NCBI RefSeq assembly: GCF_000262465.1
Contig: NZ_CM001489.1
Span: forward strand, 6,020,336-6,084,335
Origin: Frankia sp. QA3
Lineage (GTDB): Bacteria; Actinomycetota; Actinomycetes; Frankiales; Frankiaceae
Direction of reading: 5' to 3'
DNA length: 64,000 nucleotides
The notes under the pieces are model-generated. The model saw only the letters and a list, made by a program, of their open reading frames with translations. It was not told the origin of the DNA and did not search any database. Of the stretch, positions 33,893 through 42,050 are shown piece after piece. The number at the start of each line of letters is the position of its first letter. Within the stretch, counting starts at the first letter, position 1. The position numbers and the translations under genes are program-made.

Positions 33893-33965
33893 GCCGGCGT
33901 GGCGCAACTGGTAGCGCACCCGACTTGTAATCGGGCGGTTAGGGGTTCAAGTCCCCTCGCCGGCT
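33893..33965 (+). tRNA. tRNA-Thr (anticodon TGT)
   Basis: Full cloverleaf: acceptor GCCGGCG/CGCCGGC, D stem GCGC/GCGC, anticodon stem CCCGA/TCGGG with loop CTTGTAA (anticodon TGT at 33926-33928), T arm AGGGG-TTCAAGT-CCCCT. CCA is encoded at 33966-33968. The 3' half is repeated at 44374 and 51817, showing that the gene serves as an integration site. Confidence 0.95.
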
Positions 33966-33970
33966 CCAGA
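33921..33970 (+). repeat. att repeat 1: 3' half of tRNA-Thr
   Basis: 50 bases from the anticodon stem through CCAGA. A perfect copy lies at 44374-44423 and a diverged one at 51817-51861. This copy lies inside the functional tRNA gene, as expected for attL of elements that rebuild the tRNA end. Confidence 0.9.
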
Positions 33971-34766
33971 GATACCTCATCTGACCTGCGGTTTTGTCGA
34001 TACAAAGATCGACTTGTGGACCCAAAGACCATTTAGGGGCTCATTATGGGCTCATTCCACACGACTGTGTCGATCAACGGTCCGTCGCCGCCGAGTTCTT
34101 CGCCGCCTCGTGGCGTTCTCGGTGCCCGCGGTAGCCCGGTCTGGCCTCGGCAAGTCCCATGGCTTGGAAAGGTTCGGGGGTGTGTCGGGCTGGAGATTGA
34201 CGCTTGATCGAAGACGCGAGAGTAGTGACAGAGCGTTACCGGTGCCGGGTACGGTAAGGCATGGGGACGGCTAAACGCGCCGGGTGTTCGGGGTGTCCTG
34301 TCTGGGGAAGGGTCGGTCGAGATGCGCTGTGGCCGGCAGCCGGGCGGGACCGTGCCGCCGGGGCCGGAACGTCGTGGTGTGGGATGTCGGGCGGCGTGCC
34401 GCGTGTGGGCCCGTTTGTGGCGGCTGCCGCGGAATGCCGAGGACGGCTCCAGCCGGCGAGCCGACGCCTATATGGACATCAAGACATCGGGGGATGCGGA
34501 ATACCGCAGGGTTCGGATAGCAGCACTCCGCCAGTCAGCTGACGATCGGGGCGCGGCTCGGTCTGGTGCGCTGGTCTGTGCCGTGAGCCAGTAGCCGTGG
34601 AACTGGCACCCGGCAAACCTCCCGGAGTGCGTACGTCTACGTCAGCTCGCTGTGTAGGGGAGCCCGCGGCGACCCCTGCTTTGGGGCTTGCGAACTGGAG
34701 CGCCGTCCGGCCAGGCATCGAAGAGGCCGGGACCCCGCCGCAGGTCGCGACGGGGTCCCAGACCGT
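33971..34766. other. Island 1 left end, no supported gene
   Basis: About 800 bases after the tRNA with only short frames. GC is somewhat lower than in the flanks. No integrase or excisionase motif was found on either strand. Confidence 0.5.
34036..34058 (+). repeat. Arm-type direct repeats, left end of island 1
   Basis: GGGCTCATT occurs twice, 11 bases apart (GGGGCTCATTATGGGCTCATT), followed by TGTCGATCAACGGTCCG. The same arrangement occurs at 44485-44511 (GATGGGCTCGAGATGGGCTCATT, then TGTCGATCAATCGTCCG). Short, evenly spaced repeats beside att sites are typical of integrase arm-binding sites. Confidence 0.55.
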
Positions 34767-35279
34767 CTAGGCCGGCCAGAACTGGATCAGGTACTGCTCT
34801 GTGCCCTCGTCGATCTCGTCCCTGTCCGCGAACTGGCCCGCTGCCTCGTCGCGGCCCTTGGAGTAGGCGCGGCCGTAGTACTTACCAGGGGGGCCGATGG
34901 TGATCCGCTCCTCCGAGGCGGGCCCGGTGGTGAGCGTCTCGACCCCCAGTTCCCCCGTGGTACAGGTGAACTTGAAGTCGGTGCTCAGCTCCCAGTCGTC
35001 GCCCTGGCGGTCCGGTGCCGCTGTCCATGCCTCGATCCGCACGGCGGCAACGTGGTACTCAGCGCCGCTGACAACGACGATCCAGTCTGGACCGGTGCTG
35101 AGGAACTCGCCCTCCGCAGGGCCTTCGGGTTCCGGCGTTTCCTCTGCCTCCCAGAAGCCCTCATCCTTGATGAAGAACTGCCGGTACTCGACGTTGACCT
35201 TCTCGTCCAGGACGGCCTGTGGCGCTGCGATGGCCAGGGCTAGGCACTCCGTATTGGTCCCGCTGACTGGGTGTGGCAA
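34767..35279 (-). CDS. Probable immunity protein for the adjacent nuclease
   Basis: 170 aa, acidic, no signal or membrane segment. N-terminal EYRQFFIKDEGF and the ending GTEQYLIQFWPA resemble a widespread actinobacterial small-protein family of unknown function. Start TTG at 35279 is uncertain. It begins 10 bases after the stop of the NucA/NucB-type nuclease on the same strand, the usual order for toxin then immunity gene. The immunity role is inference from position and acidity. Lower GC than its neighbours supports recent acquisition. Confidence 0.55.
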   Translation of the reverse strand: MPHPVSGTNTECLALAIAAPQAVLDEKVNVEYRQFFIKDEGFWEAEETPEPEGPAEGEFLSTGPDWIVVVSGAEYHVAAVRIEAWTAAPDRQGDDWELSTDFKFTCTTGELGVETLTTGPASEERITIGPPGKYYGRAYSKGRDEAAGQFADRDEIDEGTEQYLIQFWPA

Positions 35280-35289
35280 CGGGCCCAGT

Positions 35290-35702
35290 CTAGCGAGTGA
35301 TCGCCACCTTGAAGGCGTCGCCGTCCAGGACCCGGCTTCCGACGAAGAAGGGGTTGATCGCCCGACCTGCGGCTTGGTTCTGCTCCGAGTTCAGCGGCCG
35401 AGCCGAGAAACGGCTGCCTTTTTTGGCTGCTCCCTCTGCCGTGGAGGCAAAGGGGTATTCGTCACAATCATTTCCTTTCTTGGAGTAATTGGGATCGATG
35501 CCCTTGCAGATCTTGACCGCTGCGGCTCGGTTCGCGTCGATCTTGGACCGCTGAGTCACGCGATGGAGCGTGCTCGGGATGGTCTTACCCTTGAACTTCG
35601 GGTCAGTCGTCTCGGGCCGGTTGATGGCGTCGTCGATGTGTGATGCTAGAGACGTGTCGCAGTCCGGATGAGGTCGGCGACGGCTCTGGACCGGCTGTGC
35701 GG
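35290..35702 (-). pseudogene. C-terminal NucA/NucB-type DNase domain, 5' end cut by an insertion sequence
   Basis: The frame is open from the IS boundary (35702) to the stop at 35290. Conserved features of the DNase NucA/NucB family: IDANRAAAVKICKGI, NDCDEYPFASTAEGAAK, NSEQNQAAGRAINPFFVGSR and RVLDGDAFKVAI. This domain is a common C-terminal warhead of secreted polymorphic toxins. The upstream delivery part is missing. An 89-codon product from GTG 35559 is possible but lacks the first strand of the domain. Much lower GC (about 57%) than the window average suggests transfer. Confidence 0.75.
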
Positions 35703-36889
35703 TGTGGGGTGCCAGAACTCGGCCACCGGTGTTGACCTGGCCTTTTAGGCGGCTCGTTCGTAGTCGTTGATCAGGACGCCGAGGAGGGGCTGGCGTTTGA
35801 TCCGTTCCTTGGTCAGGTCTGCGACGGGGTGGTCGGGCCGTGGTGGCTGCAGGTCGCGGCCGCGGTGGGGTCGTCGTCCGTTGTAGTGGGCGGCGTACTC
35901 GGCCAGAACGGTACGCAGGTGCCGCTCGCCGAAGATCAGCATCCTGTCGGTGACCTCGGTCCGGACCGTGCGGACGAACCGTTCTGCGTAGGCGTTCGCG
36001 CGGGGAGTCCGGGGTGGGATCTTGACGGTGGTGATGCCAGCGTCGGTGAGGGTCGCGTTGAACGATGCGGTGAACTGGGCGGCGCGGTCACGGACCAGGA
36101 AGTGGAAGTCGGCAGCCCGGTCACCGAGATCCATGAGGAGGTTCCGGATCTGTTGGGTGGTCCACAGGCCGTCCGGGTGGGCGGTGACCCCGAGGATGTG
36201 GACGGTGCGGGAGCCGACTTCCAGCACGAAGAAGCAGTACAGACGCCGCAGCGTCACGGCGCAGTCCACGTGGAAGAAGTCCACGGCCAGCATCGTCGAG
36301 GCCTGCGTACGTAGGAACTGCCGCCACGTCGTGTCGGTCTGCCGTTTCGGGGCTGGGGGCAGCCCCAGGGACGTCAGGACCCGGCGGATTGTGGAGGCGC
36401 CGACCCGGTGGCCGAGCTTGAGGAGCTCGCCCTGGATTCGCTGGTAGCCCCATGTCGTGTTCTCGGTCGCGAGCCGTTTGATCAGCGTGGCGATCTCCGG
36501 GCTGATCGGTGGCCGTCCCGTCCGCTGCGGGTGGGTCCATGTCCGTGTGATCGACGGCGGTGCCACCGTAGGACGGTGCCGGGCGTGACCAGCCGGTGCG
36601 TGCGCAGTGCCCTGGGCAGGAGTCGGATCAGTGCGGCGAGGACCGCCCGGTCCGCCCAGTCCCACCGGGGCTTCGGCTGGGTACGGCGCAGCACCGTGAC
36701 CTCGTGCCGCAGCACGAGCAGCTCGATGTCCTGCGACGCCGACGAACGACCGAGGAGGACCAGCCAGCCACACACCCGCACGAAGATCAGATAGAGCAGG
36801 CGGATGGACATAGCTGACCATCATGCCGACAGTCGCATCGTCGCATCAGCCCAGGTCACGGGCCCAGGCCGACTTCTGGCACCCCACAA
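35703..36889 (-). mobile_element. Insertion sequence, 1187 bp, with imperfect terminal inverted repeats
   Basis: Left end TGTGGGGTGCCAGAACTCGG and right end (inverted) TGTGGGGTGCCAGAAGTCGG differ at one base over 20, and similarity continues into TGACCTGG further in. One transposase gene fills the interior. The element sits exactly between an IS6-like fragment and the nuclease remnant, so it, or a recombination with it, truncated both. Confidence 0.8.
35745..36811 (-). pseudogene. DDE (rve-fold) transposase with a single frameshift
   Basis: The N-terminal part (from 36811, MSIRLLYLIFVRVCGWL, LLVLRHEVTVLRRTQPKPR) ends after LVTPGTVLRWHRRR. The rest continues in another frame from about 36560: TWTHPQRTGRPPISPEIA, TWGYQRIQGELLKLGHRVG, then the catalytic residues in VDFFHVDC (Asp), VRDRAAQFT (Asp) and NAYAERFVRTVRTEV (Glu). 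One missing base in CGCCGTCGATCACACGG explains the break. The full-length form would be about 355 aa, an IS3/IS481-related integrase-core transposase. Could be a real mutation or a sequencing error. Confidence 0.85.
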
Positions 36890-37129
36890 GGGCCGGGCGG
36901 CGTCGACGAGCAGTGGAGTGAACCGCTGGACCCACCGGGAGATCGTGACGTGATCGGCGGTGATGCCGTGTTCCGTGAGCAGCTCCTCGACGTCGCGGTA
37001 GGAGCGGTAGGACAGGCCGTACCGCAGGTATCATCGGACTGCCAGAACGATCACTTCCGGTGAGAACCGGAACCCGGCGAACTCCGAAACCGGGACGGCT
37101 GGTCGGACGTGCTGGCGACGGCGGCGCAT
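36890..37129 (-). pseudogene. N-terminal fragment of an IS6-family transposase
   Basis: From ATG 37129 the frame reads SEFAGFRFSPEVIVLAVR, a TGA in place of the usual Trp codon, then YLRYGLSYRSYRDVEELLTE, HGITADHVTISRWVQRFTPL and is cut at the IS end. A YRS tripeptide is duplicated relative to the usual GLSYRDVEELL. Confidence 0.75.
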
Positions 37130-37307
37130 CACCTGATCATGCCGGCCGCCGGGGTGGACCGCAGCCCGTGCAACAGACCCCCCCACGCCGCCCGCCGCCG
37201 CTACCTTGCCAGAGGGTCGCCGCCGCGCACGCCGCCGGCAACGCGCCGGTCGCGGCGAACGCTACTGCTCGACGACAACGAGATCACCGTCATGACAGGC
37301 CGCCTCC

Positions 37308-37452
37308 ATGGCGGCCCACAGCTACGCCCACCAGCGTGATCTCGACGGTGCGGTGACGACGCTGCTGAGCGCGGAGCAGACAGCGCCCGAGGAACTGCGC
37401 CACAGCCCGCGGGCACACACGCTGGTATCGGCGCTTCTGGACGCGAGCCGAT
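37308..37452 (+). pseudogene. 3' remnant of an XRE regulator (TPR tail)
   Basis: HQRDLDGAVTTLLSAEQTAPEELRHSPRAHTLVSALLDASR matches in character the C-terminal helical repeat of actinobacterial XRE/TPR regulators. No helix-turn-helix is left upstream. Confidence 0.5.
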
Positions 37453-37644
37453 TGGTCCCGGTCTCCTCTTGTTGCCAGCCTCTCAGCTACGATTCGACGC
37501 AGCCTTCTTCGGCATACTGCCCTGAGGGTTTACAAAAAGTGAAAATTCGGCCGATGGTTCGTGGGCCAGCCCGTGGCGGGCCCAGCTGTTCTGACGGGCC
37601 CCGCCGCCGGTCGCTGTCCCGTACTCGACTGACATCAGGTGATC

Positions 37645-39399
37645 ATGACTGACCCCTCATCGCCAGCGGCGCGTCATGCGACGATGTCCGGGCGGTACCT
37701 CGCCGGGCTGGCGGCCCGTCTCGCCGACCGTCACCGGAAGGAGACGGCGGTCGTGGCCGTCGCCCGCGGCCACGCCGATCAGCTTCGCGCGCAGCTGGCA
37801 CAACGGGATACCCAGTTGGCGGAGTGCCAGCTGCAGCTCGGGCGCCTCCAGGAGCGGATCGGGGGACTGGCCGCAGACCTCGCCCAACGGGATCAGCGAG
37901 TCGCCGAGCAGGCCGAGACCATCGGTCAGCTGGGGAAGCGGCTGGAGGTCGCCGAGCAGGCGTTGGGGTTCATCTCCCACGAGGCGCTACCCGCCTTGAT
38001 CGAGGGCACGCATACGCCCGCGTTGCCGGCGGCCCTCGACGGCAATGCCGACATCGTGGCCCGCTACGACGGCATCGCCGGCCAGATCATCGAGCTGCGC
38101 GACGCGCTGCGACAGGCACAGGAGGCGCTGCGAATCGGTGAACGACGAATCGTCGCCTGGGAGGAGGGTGTGCGATTCGTCACAGACCACCAGCTTCCCG
38201 CCCTGGCCGCCGGTGATCTGGTTCCGGCACTGCCGGACGCCGCCGGTGACGAGGCGATCGTCGGGGTGCTGGACCGGATCGGCGCGGTCGTCGCGAAGCT
38301 GGTGGAGCAGGCCCACGATCGTTTCCGGGACCGCGAGGAGGCCCTGCGGGCCGCGACGGTCGGGCTCGCGCGCAACGTGCAGGCCGTGTCCCACCGGGTG
38401 CAGGAAGAAGCCACGGCCATGGTGCTGGCGCATCCGACGACACCGGATGTGCTCGAGAGCGGCTACCGCGTGGACCATGCGGCCGCGCAGCAGGCCCGTT
38501 ACGCGCAGAACCTCGCGGTGCTGTGCGGCGAATCGCCGGGCCAGCAGTGGCAGGAGCCAGTGGCCGTAGCCGACATCGTGACCGCGGCTGCCTCACGGAT
38601 CATCGCCTATCAGCGGGTGCACGCATCCGGCGACCCGGACACCGCGGTCGTCGCTCACGTCGCCGAACCGCTCATCAGCGTCATCGCCGAGCTGCTGGCC
38701 AACGCGGCGCAGTCCTCGCCCTCGACGACCGAGGTGCTGGTCGGAATCCGGTCGGTGCAGCGCGGAGTGGTCTACGAGATCGACGACTGTGGCGTGGGCA
38801 TGGAGGAGTTCCGCCTGAACCGGGCGCGGGAGATCGCCTCGGGACGCCGGCCCGTGCGGGTGGCGGATCTCGGCCAGACGCCGCAGACCGGCCTGGCGGT
38901 GGTCGGCGAGTACGTGCGCCGCCACGGACTGCGGGTCGATCTCAGCGAGTCGGTCTACGGCGGCGTCCGGGCGGTGGTCTTCGTGCCCGACGAGCTGACC
39001 GAGCTGTTGAACCCCGCCACACGTCTTGCGCGCAACCGCCACCGGACAGGATCTCCGGCCGTTGGCACGCCCCCGGCACCTGACGCTGTGTCCCCGCCCG
39101 ACCCCGCCTCGGCCCCCTCTGGCGACCCGGCCTCGGCCGTGGGGAAGGACCGCCCGTCGAAGCCGGTGCTCCCGCAACGCCGATCGCCCCGCCATGCCGC
39201 GCTCGCCGAGAAGGTTCCGCCGCCCGCCACGCCATCCGCGAGCCCGCCCGCACCGCCGCCGTCAGCCGACGAAGCCGGATCGTTCCTCGCGGCGATTCTG
39301 AGCGTCTCGCCGGACGCCGCTTCCGGTGGCGAAGTCACTGACCCGGGCGACTGCACCCCGCCCTCGGCCCCGCTCACTCCCGCAGAGGACACGGAATGA
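37645..39399 (+). CDS. cvnA: Conservon protein CvnA-like: soluble histidine-kinase-type ATPase
   Basis: 584 aa. First gene of a conservon, the four-gene system that resembles a eukaryotic G-protein-coupled module in actinomycetes. A long coiled coil covers ~20-140 (QLRAQLAQRDTQLAECQLQL). The HATPase domain is at ~335-450 with N box ELLANAAQSS and G1 DDCGVGM. Last ~130 residues are Pro/Ala/Ser-rich. Most CvnA proteins have membrane helices and an outside sensor; none is visible here, so this member appears cytosolic. ATG at 37645 with AGGTGAT upstream. The stop overlaps the next start (ATGA). Confidence 0.85.
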   Translation: MTDPSSPAARHATMSGRYLAGLAARLADRHRKETAVVAVARGHADQLRAQLAQRDTQLAECQLQLGRLQERIGGLAADLAQRDQRVAEQAETIGQLGKRLEVAEQALGFISHEALPALIEGTHTPALPAALDGNADIVARYDGIAGQIIELRDALRQAQEALRIGERRIVAWEEGVRFVTDHQLPALAAGDLVPALPDAAGDEAIVGVLDRIGAVVAKLVEQAHDRFRDREEALRAATVGLARNVQAVSHRVQEEATAMVLAHPTTPDVLESGYRVDHAAAQQARYAQNLAVLCGESPGQQWQEPVAVADIVTAAASRIIAYQRVHASGDPDTAVVAHVAEPLISVIAELLANAAQSSPSTTEVLVGIRSVQRGVVYEIDDCGVGMEEFRLNRAREIASGRRPVRVADLGQTPQTGLAVVGEYVRRHGLRVDLSESVYGGVRAVVFVPDELTELLNPATRLARNRHRTGSPAVGTPPAPDAVSPPDPASAPSGDPASAVGKDRPSKPVLPQRRSPRHAALAEKVPPPATPSASPPAPPPSADEAGSFLAAILSVSPDAASGGEVTDPGDCTPPSAPLTPAEDTE

Positions 39400-39827
39400 C
39401 CCCCGATGCCACCGGCACTCTCCACACCGACCACTGGCGTGGGATCGACGCCAACCGCTGGATGGTGGAGGAAATCGAGACGACGCAGGGCGTACGGCAC
39501 GCGTTCGTTTTCACCGCCGATGGCTTTGTGACCGCCGTCTCCAGCACCATGGACCGCGACGGCGCCGAGAAGCTCGCCGCCGCGTGCTCGGCCATGGCGT
39601 CCCTGGGCAGGGCGGTCGCCGGAGACCACGGTGAGGGTGGCATTCCCAGCCACGTGGTGTACGAACTCAACGGCGCCAAGCTGATGTTCCGCGGCGCCGG
39701 CGAACGCACCTACCTGGGTGTGATCACCGAGGCCGTGATTGACCCGGCGCTCGTCGCCCACCAGATGACCACGACGGTACGCAAGATCGGCGAGAAGTCG
39801 TTGAGCTCAGCCGAGCGCCCGCACTAA
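39396..39827 (+). CDS. cvnB: Conservon protein CvnB-like: roadblock/LC7 domain
   Basis: 143 aa, a single roadblock/LC7 domain: RHAFVFTADGFVTAVSSTMDRD, EKLAAACSAMASLGRAVAGD, HVVYELNGAKLMFRGAGERTYLGV. Such proteins bind and regulate the conservon GTPase (CvnD). ATG overlaps the CvnA stop by four bases, so translation is coupled. The C-terminal ~20 residues are a short extension. Confidence 0.88.
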   Translation: MTPDATGTLHTDHWRGIDANRWMVEEIETTQGVRHAFVFTADGFVTAVSSTMDRDGAEKLAAACSAMASLGRAVAGDHGEGGIPSHVVYELNGAKLMFRGAGERTYLGVITEAVIDPALVAHQMTTTVRKIGEKSLSSAERPH

Positions 39828-39830
39828 GCC

Positions 39831-40184
39831 GTGGTCGACCCCACGGACTACCTCGGCCCAGTTCGACCGTATGTGCTGACCGGGGGCCAGGCGCGCCCCA
39901 GCCGCAACACGGTCCGGCCGGAGACCCTGCTGGTGGCTAACGCGGACGCCAGCCTGCCGCCCTCGGCCACGCGTCAGCATCGGTCCCTGGTGCAGCTGTG
40001 CCGGGGAATGCTGTCGCTGGCCGAGGCCGCCGCCCACCTGAAAATCCCGGTGAGCGTCACGGCGGTCATGGTCTCGGACCTGGTCGACAGCGGCCATCTC
40101 GCCGTGCGCACGGTGGGGGCCGATCCGGACACCCCGAACCAAGAGCTTCTCGAAAGGGTCCTGCATGGTCTCCGTAGCCTCTGA
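39831..40184 (+). CDS. cvnC: Conservon protein CvnC-like: DUF742
   Basis: 117 aa. DUF742 pattern: VRPYVLTGGQARPSRNTVRPETLLV, then a winged-helix-like core HRSLVQLCRGMLSLAEAAAHL, KIPVSVTAVMVSDLVDSGHL, and the tail VLHGLRSL. Starts with GTG three bases after the CvnB stop. Overlaps CvnD by 20 bases. It associates with CvnD in conservons studied in Streptomyces. Confidence 0.87.
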   Translation: MVDPTDYLGPVRPYVLTGGQARPSRNTVRPETLLVANADASLPPSATRQHRSLVQLCRGMLSLAEAAAHLKIPVSVTAVMVSDLVDSGHLAVRTVGADPDTPNQELLERVLHGLRSL

Positions 40185-40794
40185 TCACCGCGGAGCTGAT
40201 CGTGACGAGGCGGACCGGTATGTCTCGCCGACGGTGCGCCAGTCGGTCAAGATTCTGGTCTCGGGCCCGTTCGGCGTCGGCAAGACCTCGTTGATCGACT
40301 CGGTGAGCGAGATCATACCGCTGCATACCGAAGAACAGATGACCCAGCAAAGCCTGGGGGTCGACTCGCTGACGGGTGTCGAGCGCAAGACGTCGACGAC
40401 GGTCGCCCTGGATTTCGGTCGGATCACCCTCGGGGACGACATCGTGCTGTATCTCTACGGCACTCCCGGGCAACGACGATTCTGGGACCACTGGGCCGGG
40501 CTGGCCGAGGGCGCGATCGGCGCCCTGGTCCTGGTCGACACGCGCAGGCTGGAGGAGAGCTTCGAGGTTTTCGACCAGATGGAACTGAGTGACACGCCCT
40601 TCGCCGTGGCCGTGAACGTGTTCCCCGATACGCCGGATATCCCGCTGGACCAGGTCGTCGCCGCGCTGGACCTGCCCACCGATACGCCGATGACGTCCTG
40701 CCGGGCTCTGGACAGGCAGTCCTCGATCCAAGCGCTGATCACTCTGGTTGAGCACGCGACGGTATCCTCCCGGCTGACAGGGGCGCATCGATGA
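40165..40794 (+). CDS. cvnD: Conservon protein CvnD-like: Ras-like GTPase
   Basis: 209 aa, a small GTPase. G1 GPFGVGKT at 34-41, switch region KTSTTVALDFGRI, G3 GTPGQRRFWDHW, G4-like VAVNVFPD (Asn..Asp without the usual Lys) and G5 SCRALD. This altered G4 is normal in the conservon/MglA-like branch. ATG at 40165 is taken because of AAGGG upstream within the end of CvnC. Its stop overlaps the next start (ATGA). Confidence 0.9.
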   Translation: MVSVASDHRGADRDEADRYVSPTVRQSVKILVSGPFGVGKTSLIDSVSEIIPLHTEEQMTQQSLGVDSLTGVERKTSTTVALDFGRITLGDDIVLYLYGTPGQRRFWDHWAGLAEGAIGALVLVDTRRLEESFEVFDQMELSDTPFAVAVNVFPDTPDIPLDQVVAALDLPTDTPMTSCRALDRQSSIQALITLVEHATVSSRLTGAHR

Positions 40795-42050
40795 TTTCCA
40801 CCCGCCATTCCCTGTCGGACTTCACGGGTCTGACTCCGCTGTCGGAGACCACCACCTGCGCCGACCCACAGGCCGCCTACCGGATGCTGCGGGAGCGGTG
40901 GGGGCAGGTCGCACCGGTGGAGCTCGAACCCGGTGTACCGGCCTGGCTGGTCATGGGCTATCCCGAGATTCTTCACGTGGTGCGCAACGAGCGCCTGTTC
41001 GCCCGCAATCCCTCGCACTGGCGGCTGCTGTCCGACGGTGTCGTGCGCCAGGACTCCGGACTGGGACCGATGATGTTCCCGCGGGACAACGCCTACTTCG
41101 CGGACGGAGCACGGCATCGCCGGCTGCGGGCCCCGCTCGACGAGGGCATCGCGGGCATGGACCAGCACGCCCTCCGGCGCTCGCTGCAGGCGACCTGCCG
41201 AGAGCTGATCCGCGGGTTCGCGAAACGCGGCGAGGCCGACCTGGTCACCGAGTACGCGTCGGTCATTCCCATGCTGGCGGTCTCCAGCCTGTTCGGAATC
41301 TCCACCGAGCACGGCCATCAGCTGCGGGCCGGCCTGATCGCGCTGTTCGGCAGCGGCGAGGACTCGCAGGAGGGCAACCGCACCTTCGAACGCATCCTGA
41401 CCGAGGTCATGCAGTCGCACGCGGCCAGCCCGGCCGAGGACCTCACCACCGCCTTCCTGGCGCACCCGAACCTGCACGACAGCGACGAGGTCGTGCAGTC
41501 CATCGTTCTGATGATCTCGGCCGGCTACGAGACGACGACCTCGTGGATCGCGCAGACCATCCGGCTGATGCTCACCGACCCTCGGTTCGCCGGGCGCCTG
41601 CACGGCGGCCGTCTGGGCGTGGACGACGCGCTCGACGAGGTGCTGTTCCGCGATCCACCCATGGCCAACATGCCCGCCCGGTACGCGCTCGCCGACACCG
41701 AGCTCGCCGGGCAGCCCATCCGCGCGGGCGACGCCCTGATCCTCGGCCTGGGCGCGGCCAACGCCGACGCGCGCATGCACACCGACGACCCCTGGCTGGA
41801 GACCGGCAACCGTTCGCACCTGGCGTTCTCCGCCGGCCCGCACACCTGCCCGGCCCTGGACCCCAGCCGTCTGATCACCCGCACAGCCGTCACGACCGTC
41901 TTGACAGAACTGCACGATCTCACCTTGGCCATTCTTCCGGATGAGATCGAGCTGTTGTCCTCGCCGTGGACCCGCTGCCCGGCGAGCCTTCCAGTGCGTT
42001 TCGTCGCATCCGACGTGCCCATCGTTGAGCAGGAGGTCTCGCATGGCTGA
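40791..42050 (+). CDS. CYP157-like cytochrome P450 lacking the K-helix ExxR
   Basis: 419 aa, fifth gene of the conservon. I-helix AGYETTTSW is normal and the haem cysteine is Cys353 in FSAGPHTCPA. The K-helix reads DEVLFRDPP, so the Arg of ExxR is Phe286 (Glu283-Val-Leu-Phe). The CYP157 family of Streptomyces, also found in conservons, is known to lack ExxR, so this is a family feature, not decay. The glycine after the cysteine is also replaced (Pro-Ala). Starts inside the CvnD stop; overlaps the next P450 by 8 bases. Substrate unknown. Confidence 0.85.
   Translation: MISTRHSLSDFTGLTPLSETTTCADPQAAYRMLRERWGQVAPVELEPGVPAWLVMGYPEILHVVRNERLFARNPSHWRLLSDGVVRQDSGLGPMMFPRDNAYFADGARHRRLRAPLDEGIAGMDQHALRRSLQATCRELIRGFAKRGEADLVTEYASVIPMLAVSSLFGISTEHGHQLRAGLIALFGSGEDSQEGNRTFERILTEVMQSHAASPAEDLTTAFLAHPNLHDSDEVVQSIVLMISAGYETTTSWIAQTIRLMLTDPRFAGRLHGGRLGVDDALDEVLFRDPPMANMPARYALADTELAGQPIRAGDALILGLGAANADARMHTDDPWLETGNRSHLAFSAGPHTCPALDPSRLITRTAVTTVLTELHDLTLAILPDEIELLSSPWTRCPASLPVRFVASDVPIVEQEVSHG

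Noticed and set aside
33971..34766. Integrase or excisionase gene next to the tRNA
   Set aside because: Expected there for a tRNA-integrated element, but no frame shows the R-H-R-Y tyrosine recombinase pattern or a helix-turn-helix.
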